This document shows, one piece after another, positions 23,401-36,066 of a stretch of 64,000 bases of DNA. Under the pieces are notes generated by a model, which was not told the DNA's origin, made no database searches, and saw only the letters and a program-made list of their open reading frames with translations. The position numbers and the translations under genes are program-made. The first letter of the stretch is position 1. Each line of letters begins with the position of its first letter. The stretch is from Hirudo medicinalis (taxonomy: Eukaryota; Annelida; Clitellata; Hirudinida; Hirudinidae): NCBI GenBank assembly GCA_011800805.1, contig MPNW01000203.1, positions 66,469 through 130,468 of the forward strand. Direction: 5' to 3'.

Positions 23401-26400
23401 GCTACATTGAAGTCTGTCCTAGCGTCAGCTCCACCAGAATGATGGCATCCGTCGACACGAGTACCATGTCCGGCCTCTTGCCACTTTCTACCAGCACCTG
23501 GGGTAGTGTCTCATACCTTCTACGTCGTTTGCCTCTGCAAGAATGTCCCTCCTGGGCGTTCGAAATAAATCTTCCGCTGATTAGCGATCGTGTGCGAGTT
23601 TGCCTTGGAAACTGCTGCTTTTGCGGCCTCACACACTTCTCGAAGGACTTGGTTATGTCGCCACGCATACCGCCAATGGTCACTGGCAAGGGCTAAGCAC
23701 ATGATGCAGTGTCTCGGTTCCGCCATAGAGCCCGCACTTGGCGTCTTCCACCAAACCCCACCTCTACAAATTGTCCCTGGAGGGCAACAGGTTTTACAGT
23801 TGTCTATTTACCCTCGTGACTCGGTCTTGTTCAACTTTTCGCCTCCTTTCCTGGCTAAGCTTACTGATGAGCTCGCTTGGGACCATTTGGAAAGGTGGTT
23901 CCATCCAACAGACGTCTGGATAGGACCTCTTACTTCCTCGAACATCAGCACGAGTTCTGATTCGTCGATCTCATTCTGCGCTCGGAATTTCCTTCCAGAT
24001 CTGAGTGGCTTGACTTCGCGGATCTTGCTGTCTGCGGAGTTGCTGAGCATCCACTGCGTTCTTATTTTAGAGAGCTTGTACTCTTTCACGATGTACCCTA
24101 GTGACAGTCGCAGACTCGCGCTCCTAGTATAGAGGGCAACCGATGACAGCGCTGGAGGAAGGCCTGGCCATTTTCTGGTGTATCGGTTAACTTTTCTCTC
24201 CAGATCCTCGACCACTGCCAAACCAATCGCATAGATGGCCAGAGCAGCCTTGGAAGGAGCACGAACTGGAGCAGCCACATTTTAAAGCGCCCCTGCAACG
24301 GCGCCGCCTCGACCGCTTGCAGTCCCTCGATGGCATGTTGGAATATAGCGTTCCTCATGCTCCCGTCGGTAAAAGATTTGTCAAAAACCCTTTCGAGTCT
24401 TTTCACCGGTTCCTCGGACACTGTGTGGGGACTCGCTGTCCATCCACACCGAAGAACACGACCCTGACTGAAGAATTTTCCCCCTGACCAAGGCGCGACT
24501 CCTGGATTAAGCAGACTTGAAAGCCATTCCACACCACCTAATAGGCCATCTAAATTAATTTGTCCAAGGTTTTTTTGAACAACCTGCTTCATGACCAGGG
24601 TAGTGTCGTCCATGAATGCTCTTATTTGAAGCATGTACAATCCTTTAATAATGTAAGCCTCTGGGATATTGGACCCAGCCGCCTTCAATAGGATCTGCAT
24701 CGCAAGTACAACAGGGAAGGGGAAATCGTGCACCCCACAGCTATCCCAACCTCCAGATGAACCCACCTTGTAGTGTACGTCTTGGTGGAAAACCGCATCA
24801 TGAACCCTCTAAAGTATTTCTGAAGCATGTAGATGACGGGCTATGGCACATGATGGGCCTCCAACGTCTTCCAAAGGAGCTGGTGTGGCACCGATCCATA
24901 TGCATTCGCTAGGTCCAACCACATGAAGGAGCACGTTTTTATAGACTCAGCCGGCTCCTCTCGGCTCTTAGGATATCCTCCCAAATCATCGATGTACGCT
25001 CAATGCAACCGGATACACCTGGAACGCCCCCCTTTTGGACTGATATGTCCACGTACTGGTTAGACATCAAGAATTCTATGGGCCTCGACGCCATGATGGA
25101 GAAAAATAATTTCCCCTCTAAATTCAGCAGCGTTCATTTTCTCCTTTGGAATGTAGAAAGCCTCTGCCTTCTTCCACTCATAATCGACCTTGTCGGAAGA
25201 CCACGATCTCTGAATGAGGGAATGCAGCAGGTACGATGTCTTGGGGCATGTTTTGTACAGGAGACAGGGAACGGAGTTCCGTTGGGTCCTGGTGCTGAAC
25301 GGTTTCTTGCTTTCCTCACAACTCCTCGAGCTAAGGAGACGCCAAGCAAAAGGGACTGGTCGGCAGCGGCACCGCTGGGATGTCCAACCTTTCCTGTAGA
25401 GACTCATGGCGGAGGACGTCACTGTACGTTTTGAGTAAGTGTTCCTCCAACGTTTCTTGCTCTACGGAAAGTTCACCAGATTTCGGAGGGTCGAGCAGCG
25501 ATCTCCCGTATCTGTATGGATCGCTAAAGAAGCTTCTCATAGCTCTCCTCCTCTCATATTCCCTCTATCTCACTCTTTCAGAGCAGCGCAAGTCCATCAC
25601 ATATCTCTTCAAGAGAGAGTCCTTCTCCCTCGTCTTCTTTAGCCACTTTCCATCGCCGGCAAAGCGCTTTCTTCTCACCCTTGAGGCGGCTGAGTTCGCG
25701 CTGCCGCCTGGGGTCAGCAACTTCCGCGGACGTTTGGCAGAAACGACCCCAAACCTCTCAACGCATTTATTATAGATAAAGTCACTGAAGGATTCCACTG
25801 ATCCGCCCTTGCTTGATTTCTTCATCTAATCCTGTCCAGCCTCTCTTGCCGTTTCCTCGAGGGAGCCCTATTCTAGCTCTTGGGGGTCTTGTCCTTGACA
25901 AGAGACTCGGACTCACTCGGAGCTGTAGTGTGATTCCGGTCCGGTGTCGTCCGGCGTTTTACTTTTCGGAGACTTCGCGATAGTACTGTCTAGATGCCTC
26001 ATACCAGCAATTTATCTTTGTTCGATGGATCTTGAATACCCTCTCGGTCGCGAACGTTCTTCCATACGTACACATGCTAACTGGCACGCCATTGTCCGGG
26101 GCGCTATTCAAAATCTGAAGTCCATTGGAAGCAGGGTCGATATCCATTGAGTCCATTGATGGTCCATCATTCTCCCACTCCTTTCGGCTGGGACCTTGGG
26201 GGCACAATTTCTTTTTCAGACATTTAGCTGCTTGGTTTTTTATCGCGATCGGGGAGCTCTCCGAGACGCCAACCGCTATCCAGGTCGTCTTTCCTGGCTG
26301 TCACTCGGTTTGTTCCTGAGCGCCAAATGGTCAGTGCCACATTTATTGTTTTCAGTAGTAAAACCTGAAAACATATTGGGACGGCATTATGATCTTAGAA

Positions 26401-27594
26401 CATAAAATGACGACCTGTAAGATGAGGAATTGGGGGGCATTTAATAAATTGCTATTTACAAAAGTTGAGTTAGTTGAAGATAAAAATGGTAATGAGGAAA
26501 CAATACGAATTATGCGCTTTTGTAATTACGTTATTATTTGTTTTGTGAATGATAATAATTAACAACTGTCATTTTAGTTCAGGATTTTCAATGTACACTA
26601 ATTTTCGTCTGCTACCTTCCCCGTGCAAATATAGTCGTCCGACAAGATTTTATGTTTATGTCAAGGGTTTATGTGTTTATGTCAAATATTGTGGTTCATT
26701 CTTACATCTGGTAATGTTTAGTAGTTTTCCATGTGAATCCACAAAACTCAATAAAATAATTCTTCAGGGGTTGTCCAAAACTGACGTCATGCATTTTGAT
26801 AGAATTTTTAACCCCTCACCATAAAAGTTAAAACTCCTTACTAAATGACGTCGCAAATCTTTTAAGACCAAAGATTATAGGACCTCTTTTCATGACTAAC
26901 TTTTCCATCCCAATGCATCGTCACTCATGGACGCCCCCTTGAATTAATGAATAATCAAACCATGCACGTATCCGACGTAAAAATCTAGTCCGCTCGGTCT
27001 TTCCACATTTCTACTCATCTTGTCATCGACTTCGACGAGTATGAGATCTTTGTCAATAATTTTTGTATCTTTATGCAAATATATTAGAAACTCCCTAAAA
27101 CATAAATGTGTTAAATAGTCATGAATACATGAAATCAGACGTGGGACCAAGTACAAGTACAGATATTAAGTACCCCATGTCTGCACGAAATAATAGCTTA
27201 AAAATATGCAACCTTCCAAAAGCATTAAAGGACAACGATTTGACCATCGCAGGAGAATACATGTTAAAGAGATGCTTAAACTTGGAATCTCTCTTGTTTC
27301 TTTGTGGCATGCTTTTAACCATCTTGGCGATTTCTCCATTTTTTAAGGGACTCATCACCTTCAATAAGAAAATCAATGACTAGCCTATGGAATGTATTTT
27401 TAAAGTACATTACTTTAATATCCTTGGGAATCAGCTTTTCGTAATACTTGACAAATGAAAAGGCGGTTTCGACCGCTAAAACTGAGTAAAACAACCCGTA
27501 AATGTATTATATTGCAAATCATAAATAGAAATAATAATCGTTCCAAACCATTTCTAAACAACTCGAAAACCATAAAAATGACAATCAACGACAT
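17436..27594 (-). CDS. ADAM17: ADAM17/TACE-type membrane metalloprotease, complete, 705 aa in 23 coding exons
   Basis: Type I membrane sheddase that releases ectodomains of cell-surface proteins. Exons (minus): 27549-27594, 27414-27475, 27174-27358, 26961-27094, 22414-22505, 22034-22119, 21670-21787, 21430-21513, 21270-21353, 21001-21133, 20527-20631, 20457-20462, 19970-20082, 19828-19894, 19356-19485, 19160-19264, 19011-19073, 18868-18944, 18398-18507, 17945-18029, 17792-17880, 17591-17644, 17436-17525; all phases agree. Residues 1-15 are signal-like (MSLIVIFMVFELFRN). The zinc site HEIGHGFGSAHD is at 376-387 with Met-turn YLMYSRT after it; disintegrin (FCGNGIVENGEQCD) starts near 440; Cys-rich CTCSNEGEPCVLCCRG is about 560-575; the membrane helix is about 635-652; the tail ends RRTDSFV. 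ADAM17 rather than ADAM10 is indicated by the order and text of the disintegrin and membrane-proximal regions. This model lacks a Cys-switch and an obvious furin site; see the cassette-exon finding. Confidence 0.94.
22560..26350 (-). mobile_element. Decayed LINE of the restriction-endonuclease type, inside the ADAM17 intron
   Basis: GC-richer than its surroundings and colinear with non-LTR retrotransposon ORFs of the R2/NeSL-like group. From 5' (right): a zinc-finger-like stretch (MCTYGRTFATERVFKIHRTK, about 26030-26090); SAPGPNGTPF and YKTCPK (25230-25310), the start of the RT fingers; RAFMDDTTLVMKQ near 24610, the catalytic F.DD box; thumb blocks (KWPGLPPALSSVALYTRSAS) down to 23810; and RPDMVLVSTDAIILVELT (23415-23470), the PD..D/E core of the C-terminal nuclease. 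A further block (FLTNIGLSSQERTKAI) lies near 23270. Frameshifts and stops break it in at least five places, so it is dead. Neither boundary shows a clear target-site duplication. Confidence 0.82.
26768..26939. mobile_element. MITE-like element, ~170 bp
   Basis: The left end GGGGTTGTCCAAAACTGACG and the reverse complement of the right end (GGGGGCGTCCATGAGTGACG) form imperfect inverted repeats, each followed by ATGCATT. It sits in the same large ADAM17 intron as the LINE, close to the exon at 26961. Confidence 0.65.
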
Positions 27595-28190
27595 GGCAGC
27601 GTCTAAATAATGATGGGTGGTTGTGACTTTTTAATTTGAAGTAGCTTAATTGTGATAAATAATTTAATAAATTTTAAAACAATGTACCACTTTCTGGTTA
27701 AACTTATGTAACTATATTTTATTTAAATTTATTGGATATTTTGAAGTTTCTTAACACATACAAAAATAATCAAACCTAATGAATCAGAATGAAATCTTAA
27801 ACAAATAAGAATTCAACAGGAGATTGAAATGAACTATTTATTTACGTTTATTTTTTCTACATAAACTTGATCATTTCATATTTTCTCGCTTGACCCGGAT
27901 ATAGTCAGAACGGAAACTATGAAGACACCCAATAATTTCGTGGTAACTCACTAAATAGAAATTTGATCATGGGGAGATTTTAGTATGTTGTGTAACTCCG
28001 TATTTGTGATCATCTCTGAAATTTGCATTGATATATTTTCACGCAATCCTTTAAAAATTCAGAAAACGTAATTTCGAGGCGTCCAACAACTATGAAAAAC
28101 ACTTTCAAAAATCATCTAAAAATGACTAAAATCCATTTTTAAAAAATTACTAATAAAATAATGTTTCCTTTATTCTCAATAACCTTAAAT
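27595..28190. other. Spacer upstream of ADAM17
   Basis: AT-rich; the ADAM17 promoter should lie here. No specific element can be named. Confidence 0.5.
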
Positions 28191-28192
28191 AA

Positions 28193-28480
28193 AATATCGG
28201 TTATCCATTGAATCTATCAAAGTTTCTACGAATTTTCCATCCAGTTCTTTCCAGGCCCTCCTAATGGCGTTTTCCAGGTCGGATTTGGTGGAACTGCCTC
28301 CTATTGCTGTAAACCGGTCTTGATAACATTCTCCAGACATTTCAATATGATTTAAGTTCGGGGAACATCTGGTCCATCCAGGTTGAATTTATTCTCATCT
28401 TAAAAAATAATATTGCTTCAACCGCCTCTGTTGGAGAGCATGATTTGACTCATTCCACTCTTGCCAACTTATGATGATTT
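28193..28480 (-). pseudogene. Tc1/mariner transposase C-terminal relic
   Basis: The minus strand reads TRCSPNLNHIEMSGECYQD and then SDLENAIRRAWKELDGK, FVETLIDSMDNRY. This is the last catalytic-residue region of Tc1/Tc3-like enzymes (w..cSPDLNpIEn.W......v......s..eL..ai...W..i....l..Li.SM..R). The catalytic acidic residue is preserved in context, but upstream sequence is frameshifted and the N-terminal two thirds are absent. Confidence 0.75.
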
Positions 28481-29443
28481 TTAAGAGCTGGAATCTTTAA
28501 TCTTCTTTTCATATAATAAAATACCACTAGATCTCAAATAACTTGACACTGTACGTTTACAAATTCCAAGTTCTCCCACGGTTATTTTTTGTTCCATATT
28601 TCTCAGGAGCTTTTAAGAAGTTCCAGATGACAGTCTTGGGATCGTCTGAGCACCTTGGCAATTTTCCTGAGCGAATAATTTGCTTGGGTAAAAATAGTAA
28701 ATTTATAAACTTTACATTAGTTTTTAAGTCTCTTCGAGTTTATATATCGATAATATTTACATAAAGAGCATTTATATTACATAACTATCAAAAATTTTAT
28801 TGGCCATAACTATATGTTCTCATGGTTTTCAAAAGGCCCCAAAATACTACTTTGCATAAATTACAAGTTCTACTCATTGAAATTATTTGAAATTTTAAAG
28901 GACATTTTGTGTACAATAAAATAATGTTGTTTATAAAATTGAGTAATATTGAACTTATATTTAGCGAGTTATCATGATTTTCATTAATGACTGTAGTTAA
29001 TTACATTCATATATTAAATTCATAAATTAAATTGAACTTTATATTGTTGCATTAAAATTATGAAAATGGGATTTATGCAAATTATATATATTTTAAAAAA
29101 TTTTGTAATGACTTGTTTATCATATATTAAAAGTAAGTTCATGAATTCTGATAAACCAAATTTATTTTGATTATTCATTTATGAATATAAATAAAATTGA
29201 CATTTAAAATGAATTAACTTATTCAATACCTCAACCTAGCCGCTGATCCAAAACTACAACTAACTTTAAAAATTTATTAATTTAAAAAATTTATTGCCAT
29301 GTTACTATTCAGTTGTTTTGGCTTGAGTCAGTGATGATCGTCTGTTGTTTATCGTTCGCGATAACATTTTTAACGACCATCCAAATTATAGCAATTACAC
29401 ATTAATGTTTGGAATCTTAAATTGAAAAACATTATTGTTGCCA
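28481..29443. other. AT-rich spacer before INTS4
   Basis: No gene seen. The INTS4 promoter should lie at its right end. Confidence 0.55.
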
Positions 29444-32400
29444 ATGGCCGCTGTTTTGAAAAAGCGAGTAGTTGCCGAATTAAGCCAAGGGACACAAGTA
29501 CGTAACACTCAACTTTGAAAAAAAAATTAAATCAAAAACTACGGACAAAAATAACGGGGTTTGAAGCGCGTATATAATGTGTACGGTATATAACTTTTGC
29601 CGCATATAATTTACAAATATCGTTGTTGCGTATAGTTTCGGCGATTGGTTATTCCTTGTTGATTTGTATAGTAATAATATTGCAGATTATTGTTATTGTG
29701 ATCTCCATTTAAAGCGTAGCAAATTTTAATAGTTTTAATTATTTCTCAGTCTTTGTCACCTCCTCCGAAGAAGTTTAAGGCATCGGATGCAACAATACAG
29801 AAACCTAATATACCCCTAGATCTGAACAAATGCAAAACGAACATAGATGTTTATCAGGTTTGTTTTACTTGATTAAATGATGATTGGACTCACTGTAATG
29901 ACTAAACATCAAAACATTTTAGTAGATTTACTTTTACACATATTTGTTATGATTGAATTTTACCTATCATGTATCTAATATTTAGGCCCTGACATCTTTG
30001 TCAGAAAGTTTTCCAATTGCCCTGGATTGTGTGGGACCACTGGTTGGCCACCTACTTGAATACTACCAACTGGAAACGGATTTCTCAGTAAAAGTAAAAA
30101 TTTTGGAAATCCTTCAACAACTGCTTCAATATCCCTCCTGCGATTCAAAGTCCCTGTACCACATCATCAAGGGATACTTGAAAAATGAAGGCAAGTGGTT
30201 TTGCAATGAATTTATATTGGGATTTATTTTGTTAATAATTATAGCATTAATATTGTTATCAAACACATGTTTTATTTTTGATTTCTGCAGATTCAAACAT
30301 TGTCATCAACGAAATGCTGTCCATAATGCTGGCAATTGCTCTCCTCAACTATGGTGACCATAAACTCATCACTGACATTGTTCATTTCCTACTCGAGGTA
30401 TTTAAATAGCTGTTTATTTAAGGTTTACCATATAAATTATTATTATTTAAAATGGAATAATTACGTTAATGCCATTGTTAATATTTCAAACTAATCTCAT
30501 GAAACTCTCTAAAACAGATGCTGAGAATCAAGAACCATGTTGTTCGAAGCAAATGCCTTCAAATGCTAGGTCGCATTGCATCGCCCGACATTCCTTATCC
30601 CAGTCGTCGTCGATACAAACTGGGGAGGCACACCATACTGGATGATGTCATCATCGTCTGGACGATGGATTCCGATTGGAGGGTTCGCTTGTCTGCTCTG
30701 GAAGCTCTTGTGAGTAGAAACATATTGGTTCATTCATACATTAGCTATTATTATTATTAGTTATTATTAATTAGTAATTAGTTATTATTATTAATATTAT
30801 TGTCAATGTCGACGTACAAACTCAAACCAAAGATTGTTTTTCTTGGCTATATTACCTTTCAGACAAATATTTTTAACTGCTGGTTTTTCCATTTCAGTTG
30901 ACCTGGCACCATCGTAAATTGCCTCTCGGCAGTTCCCTGTACGGGCATTTGACTTCGTTGTTGGACGACAACGAGGAGAAGGTCAGATCGACTGTCCTCA
31001 AACTGCTGTGGGTCGTTGCTCAGAAGAACCCGGACATGTACGTTGGCAACAATTCTTCCCTATTTATCTATAATATAATATTTGAAGCCTATTTTTATTC
31101 ATTCTTTTTATTAGTTTAGTCACAATGTTTTAATTTGTTTTTGTGGTCTAATTTTGTTTGACCTGATTGACATTTTCACATACAGGATGGTAGAGACAAA
31201 GGAGGGTAGTGAGGTTGTGGCTGACAATTGTTTTGTGAAGTTGTGTGAGGCCACCACAGACATTTCCATTTCCGTCCGAACACATGCTGCAAGATTGCTT
31301 GTGAGTAACTTTTCTCACTCTATTAAGTTCCCTCGTTATGTAATTAGGTGTGGCAGCATTAAACTGGAGACAGTAAATTATTGATAGTGTGGTTGATCAT
31401 AATATTAAATTTTAATTTTTGCATAATCATGTTATAATAAGATCTCTAAAATAATTAAACACATGTATAGGGAAATATTCAAGAAGTCAGCTTGCCTATC
31501 TTGTTTCAAACATTGGAGAAGAAGCTCATGTCAAATTACAGGGTTAGTGTTAATTAATGGTTGTTGTCGTAAATGATGAACATTATAGAATCAAGTTTGT
31601 ATCTCATGATCTCAACTGAAGTCATTTCACATTTTACTTAAATTTATTTTTAATAATTAATAAATTTGTTTGATGCATTAAGGTTGATGCATTCAGATAA
31701 GCTCAACATTTTGAATGCAGGGAAGCAACCAAATAAGCATCTTGAAATTCTAATTGACACTGTTAATTTGTATTAACATGATAATTCCAGAAAAAGGTGA
31801 GTGCCCACGAAAGACAAAGGGAGATGTTCATGTCCGGGGAATGGTCGGCCGGGAAGGTGGCAGACGACGCCCCGAGGGAGAAACTCAATCCGAACAACGT
31901 CACCATCGTCTCGAAGGGGGCCTGTGGAGCTTTTGTCAATGGATTAGAGGACGAGTTTTCATGTTAGTACCAGTGTTTATTGCTCATGCTGTCAATTTGT
32001 CCTTGGAATTAATGTTGTTGTGTTGTGTCAATGTTCATATTTTGAATGAGGTTACTTTTTTTAAAAATCATAAGTCTCCTTGAATAAGTGGGTATGAAGT
32101 ATTAGTTTAATCTTTTAATTGATAAACATGTTCGGAAGCAGTTAGAATACCATTATTTACTGAATAATCAATCTCATTGATATTGATTTCCTAATGACTC
32201 GACATGCCCCTTCTCCTCCAGGTGTCAGGAATGCCTCCTTGGACTCCCTGTGTGGCTTTTCATGCAGACATCTGAGTTTCTTGCAGTACAGTCAGGACTT
32301 CGTGGTGGACATGTTGACCGACGAGATCGACTCGGTTCGTCTCAACGGAATCAACAGCCTCCACAAGATGAGCAAACTTCTCAGCATCAGGGACGACCAG

Positions 32401-35400
32401 CTGGAGCTCATATTGGGAATACTGAAGGTGAGCCTTGTGAAGCAATGTGTAATGTTACGTGATATGGTTATGTAATGTTAGGCATAATTTGCTAGATGCC
32501 AGTAGTTTAATGAAATTTTTTCTAATTAGCCTACTTCCATTTTATAATAACCATTATTATTATTATTTATTAACACTTAATATTTATGAACAGGACTTCT
32601 ACTCTTACATGAGGGAGGCCACTCACAGATTGCTGTCCTCTTGCACCCTTTCAACAACCACTGGAATCAAAATGACTGTCACAAGTCTGCTTCAGAACTT
32701 ATCCCAGTATCCAGGAGACAGGCCTTCTATCTGGAGGTGAATTTGACTTTTAAAAACATTTGTAGATCTTTATAATCAGCTCTGTAAATGTTTATTGCTC
32801 ACTCACAAATCGATGGTTAAGGAAATGTTATACAGTGTATGGGAATGTAATATTTGCATGTATATTTATTGGCAATCACATTTATGTTTCTCTGTTAAAT
32901 TTCTCCTTTGTCACAACCAAAGCAAGTTTAATGCAAGCCATATTTTTAGTGCCATTCGACCATAGATTCAAATGATCCATTCTTCCCACAGGACGATGAA
33001 AGCTCTAGGAAATCGGAATTCGACCCTCGTGTTTGCAGTTTTGCCTTCTCTGCTGGGTCTCCACCAGTTTTTCGACACAAAAGAGAACACTCTCGACGAT
33101 CCTTCATGTATGTCATTTGATTTTTAAAGGACCATTTATGCCTTTTTCTTGTAACTATCATCGTTATTGTTGTTTGGAAAAGATTCCAAATCGCTCACTG
33201 TGTCTACCGATTCTTCGATAGAGCTCGTAAAACATAAACACAACTTAATCACAACCCATTAACTTTTCAGATGTTGCACTCATGATTCTGGCCTCAAATG
33301 CATCACCAAACTGCCCGACAATGACCAGCATCCTACCTCCGTACATCTTCACCCACTTTGCACAACTCAACAACGTCTACCCTCACCTCATACCAGAGAC
33401 CCGGGTTGGTGTTCATGGATTATTCGATTAATAATTATTATCGTCGTCGACATTGTTCGTCGACCGACCTTTACCACGTTAATATGTTACCTGCTTTGTG
33501 CTCAAAATGTGCTTTGTTTCTCTCTCAGTTCCCTCACAGTGGCATAACGAAGATGTGCAAAGTGCCAACAGCATCCTTGCCCAGTCAGAAGAAGTTCTTG
33601 AACACTGTTCTCTCCCAGTTGGACAAAATCAACTTCATGAGGGACATCTCCTCAGCTTACAAACTCCTCAAGATTGCCTGCAGGTTGATAAACAATTGAT
33701 TATTATTGCTGTTGTTAATGTTGATGGTTATTATTAGGTGTTGTTATTAATAATTTCGATGATTAGCTAAGCTGCCACAAATGAACAATGCTTTAGAGAC
33801 GTACCATGCATTTGCACGTCATGCAGTGAAATTGAATGTGCTCCAAGGCATTATTTTAAGCACGACAATGTGGTTAAATTATCTGACAACGTTACATCAT
33901 TATGATGGTTTAGTTAAGCTGTTTAAATGTATTTTTGGTTATTAATTGTTATTATTATTGCAGGGACCTCAACAAGGTTAATGAATTGGCTCAAGACATG
34001 TCTGCTACTGCCATGTTTGTGACACTCCACCTAAGGTGTCAAATAAAAATCAATGAGGTGAGTCATGAATTAAATTTAGCTAATTTAATTTTAAAATCTA
34101 ACATTAATAACTCATTAATAAATATTAATAAGTGATGAGCTAAACAATCATAACATTGCTTTGTTGCAGATCCTAACGGAGAACAAATTTACTCTGGGGT
34201 CGGACGGTTCGGCTGCCGTTTGTCGACAGATTCAAAAGGTACTCTTGCTAAATGTTTCCAAAGCACTACTGACTTCGCTCGAATGTCACCCTGCTCAACC
34301 ATCCCATTTTTACCATGTAATTATGAAATGGGCATTCACTGTCACAACTACATTGCATCTATTCTCCTTTCACTGATTGCACGTCATCATTTTATTGTAT
34401 ATACATTTAACTTCTACTATATTTATCTTGTAATCGTTGACAGCTTATGAGGACGCTGACTTACATGAAGACGGCCTTCATCGGGGTGACGAGCGCGCAG
34501 TTGGTCGAGATCCAACAGCTTTCTCTGGTCGCCAGTGCCTTCCAACTCATCTACGACTTCCCATCGTCGAGTCCTGCTTGCAGGAAAAGTGCCTGCTTCG
34601 TGTTCTCCGATCAAGTTGCAAAGTTGAACGAGTAAGCTTGCAACCTGCTCCTTTTAAATGGTTTCAATTGAAAATTACAGTGGAACGGTCGATGTTCCAT
34701 GTTACTGTGGTTTGCATTCATAACACGAGTGTTACAATTATTAATTATAATTAACTTTCAATGAATGATTTCCATTTCCAGCCTTCTCTCACAGACCAAT
34801 TTACCATCCACGAGGATGCTTTCTCACCTGAACACGGAATTCAATGCACCTCAAAACAGTGAGGTCGCGAACTATCACAGGGTTCTCCTCTCGGCACTTG
34901 GAGTTCATGCCAGCACTGTGCCACTGCTACCCCAAGTTGACAATCAACTACTAATTATGAAGGCCACTGTTGTTGAACCAGCCAGTAAGTTATAAACATA
35001 AAACACAAATAGTAAATCAATCAGTAGGTTTATAACAATATACTTTCTTCTTACTCAGGCAATTCAGACTTTGTGCACACTGTAATACCAAACTACATTT
35101 TGCCAATAAAGATGCTCGTAGAGTTAGAGAATGTAGAACACATCGAAAGGATCAGGATTTATGTAAGTTCCTTATTAATTGACATGTTTAAAATACGGCT
35201 TTATTTTTTTGCTTTCGCGCAATCGAATTTAATGATCGGCATCAATGTTAACAGGTCCAATACGCAAACCAAAGGCAATATTTGATCAAGCCAAACAACT
35301 TGGACTTCCAAACCATTAATAGGATGAATCATAAGCTTGTTACCATGGTGATGCTCTCGGGTGCCATGTGGTCAGGTAAGACTTGCATATTATTTTATTT

Positions 35401-35639
35401 GAGTTTCCATATACACAGAGTCTTAAATTAAAGAAAATCTTTTGTCAGAACCATGTCAGGTCCAGATAAGTGTTGTATACATCCCTCCTAACTCGCTGAG
35501 TGATTTGCCAGCTTATGTCACCTCTAATCTGGCAGAAGAGTCCAAGTTTGCATCTTCGCTGTCCGAAGAATACATCCAGCTGTCGAAGGTCATCACGACA
35601 ACCATCCACCCCAGTGCACAGAGGGACTCCTTGTTTTGA
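29444..35639 (+). CDS. INTS4: Integrator complex subunit 4, complete, 962 aa in 21 coding exons
   Basis: INTS4 is the HEAT-repeat scaffold of the Integrator cleavage module (with INTS9 and INTS11), which processes U snRNA 3' ends and attenuates Pol II transcription in the nucleus. Exons: 29444-29497, 29750-29857, 29986-30190, 30291-30397, 30518-30709, 30898-31037, 31186-31300, 31471-31542, 31791-31962, 32222-32427, 32594-32736, 32992-33107, 33271-33404, 33529-33683, 33964-34057, 34170-34238, 34444-34631, 34782-34984, 35059-35162, 35255-35375, 35449-35639. All phases agree and the length equals the human protein within a residue or two. Diagnostic stretches: start MAAVLKKRV; SAHERQREMFMSGEWSAGK; SKGACGAFVNGLEDEF; DFVVDMLTDEIDSVRLNGI. 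Helical repeats fill the first ~650 residues, followed by a conserved C-terminal region. The intron after 30190 has a GC donor. Introns are 55-330 bp apart from those around 253-250 bp at the 5' end. Confidence 0.97.
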
Positions 35640-35935
35640 TCATTGTTATGTATATTTTAAATGAACCAATCCAAAGATTGTCTTTTATGAATACTTTTGA
35701 GTTTGAATGACTATTTTGCTTATTTAATAATGAATGACTACTTATAGCTTTCTGCCAAAGCTGAATTTTGAATTTTATTAAATCGTTGATGAATGATTCA
35801 GACCTGAACATCATTTTGTTTGATTATTCCTAGCAGTTCGTTGAAAGCGGTTATTTAGCGATGGAAGGAGTCGAATTTTTATTTGTTTGATGAAAATTAC
35901 ACCTTGCTGGTGAAGTTCGAGCTGTTGAGTTCAGT

Positions 35936-36066
35936 GTGTCATCATCCAACATTGTGGCATGGGGCTTCCAGCCACAGATAAACTGATTCTAACAAAAAAA
36001 TGCCAGGATTTAAAACTGAATTGTACATGTCACAAACTTAGAGAATCTTGAGACAATTAAAATGTT
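35936..36066. repeat. 131-bp direct duplication, copy A (duplicated kinase exon)
   Basis: Identical to 37332-37462 except for one base. On the minus strand it carries an acceptor (TTTTTTGTTAG) and an exon reading NQFICGWKPHATMLDDDT, the same as kinase exon 5. Here the frame continues LNSTARTSPARC and reaches a stop near 35850, so it could serve as an alternative last exon, or be a dead copy. Confidence 0.9.

Noticed and set aside
23590..24132. 180-codon plus-strand frame in the 22.5-26.3 kb region
   Set aside because: It is the antisense shadow of the LINE thumb and nuclease regions, which match known family blocks on the minus strand.
26944..27156. Apparently orphan minus-strand frame containing a DFYVGYVHG stretch
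   Set aside because: It is the fourth coding exon of ADAM17 (prodomain DFxxGxVxGEP), separated from exon 5 by the LINE-bearing intron.
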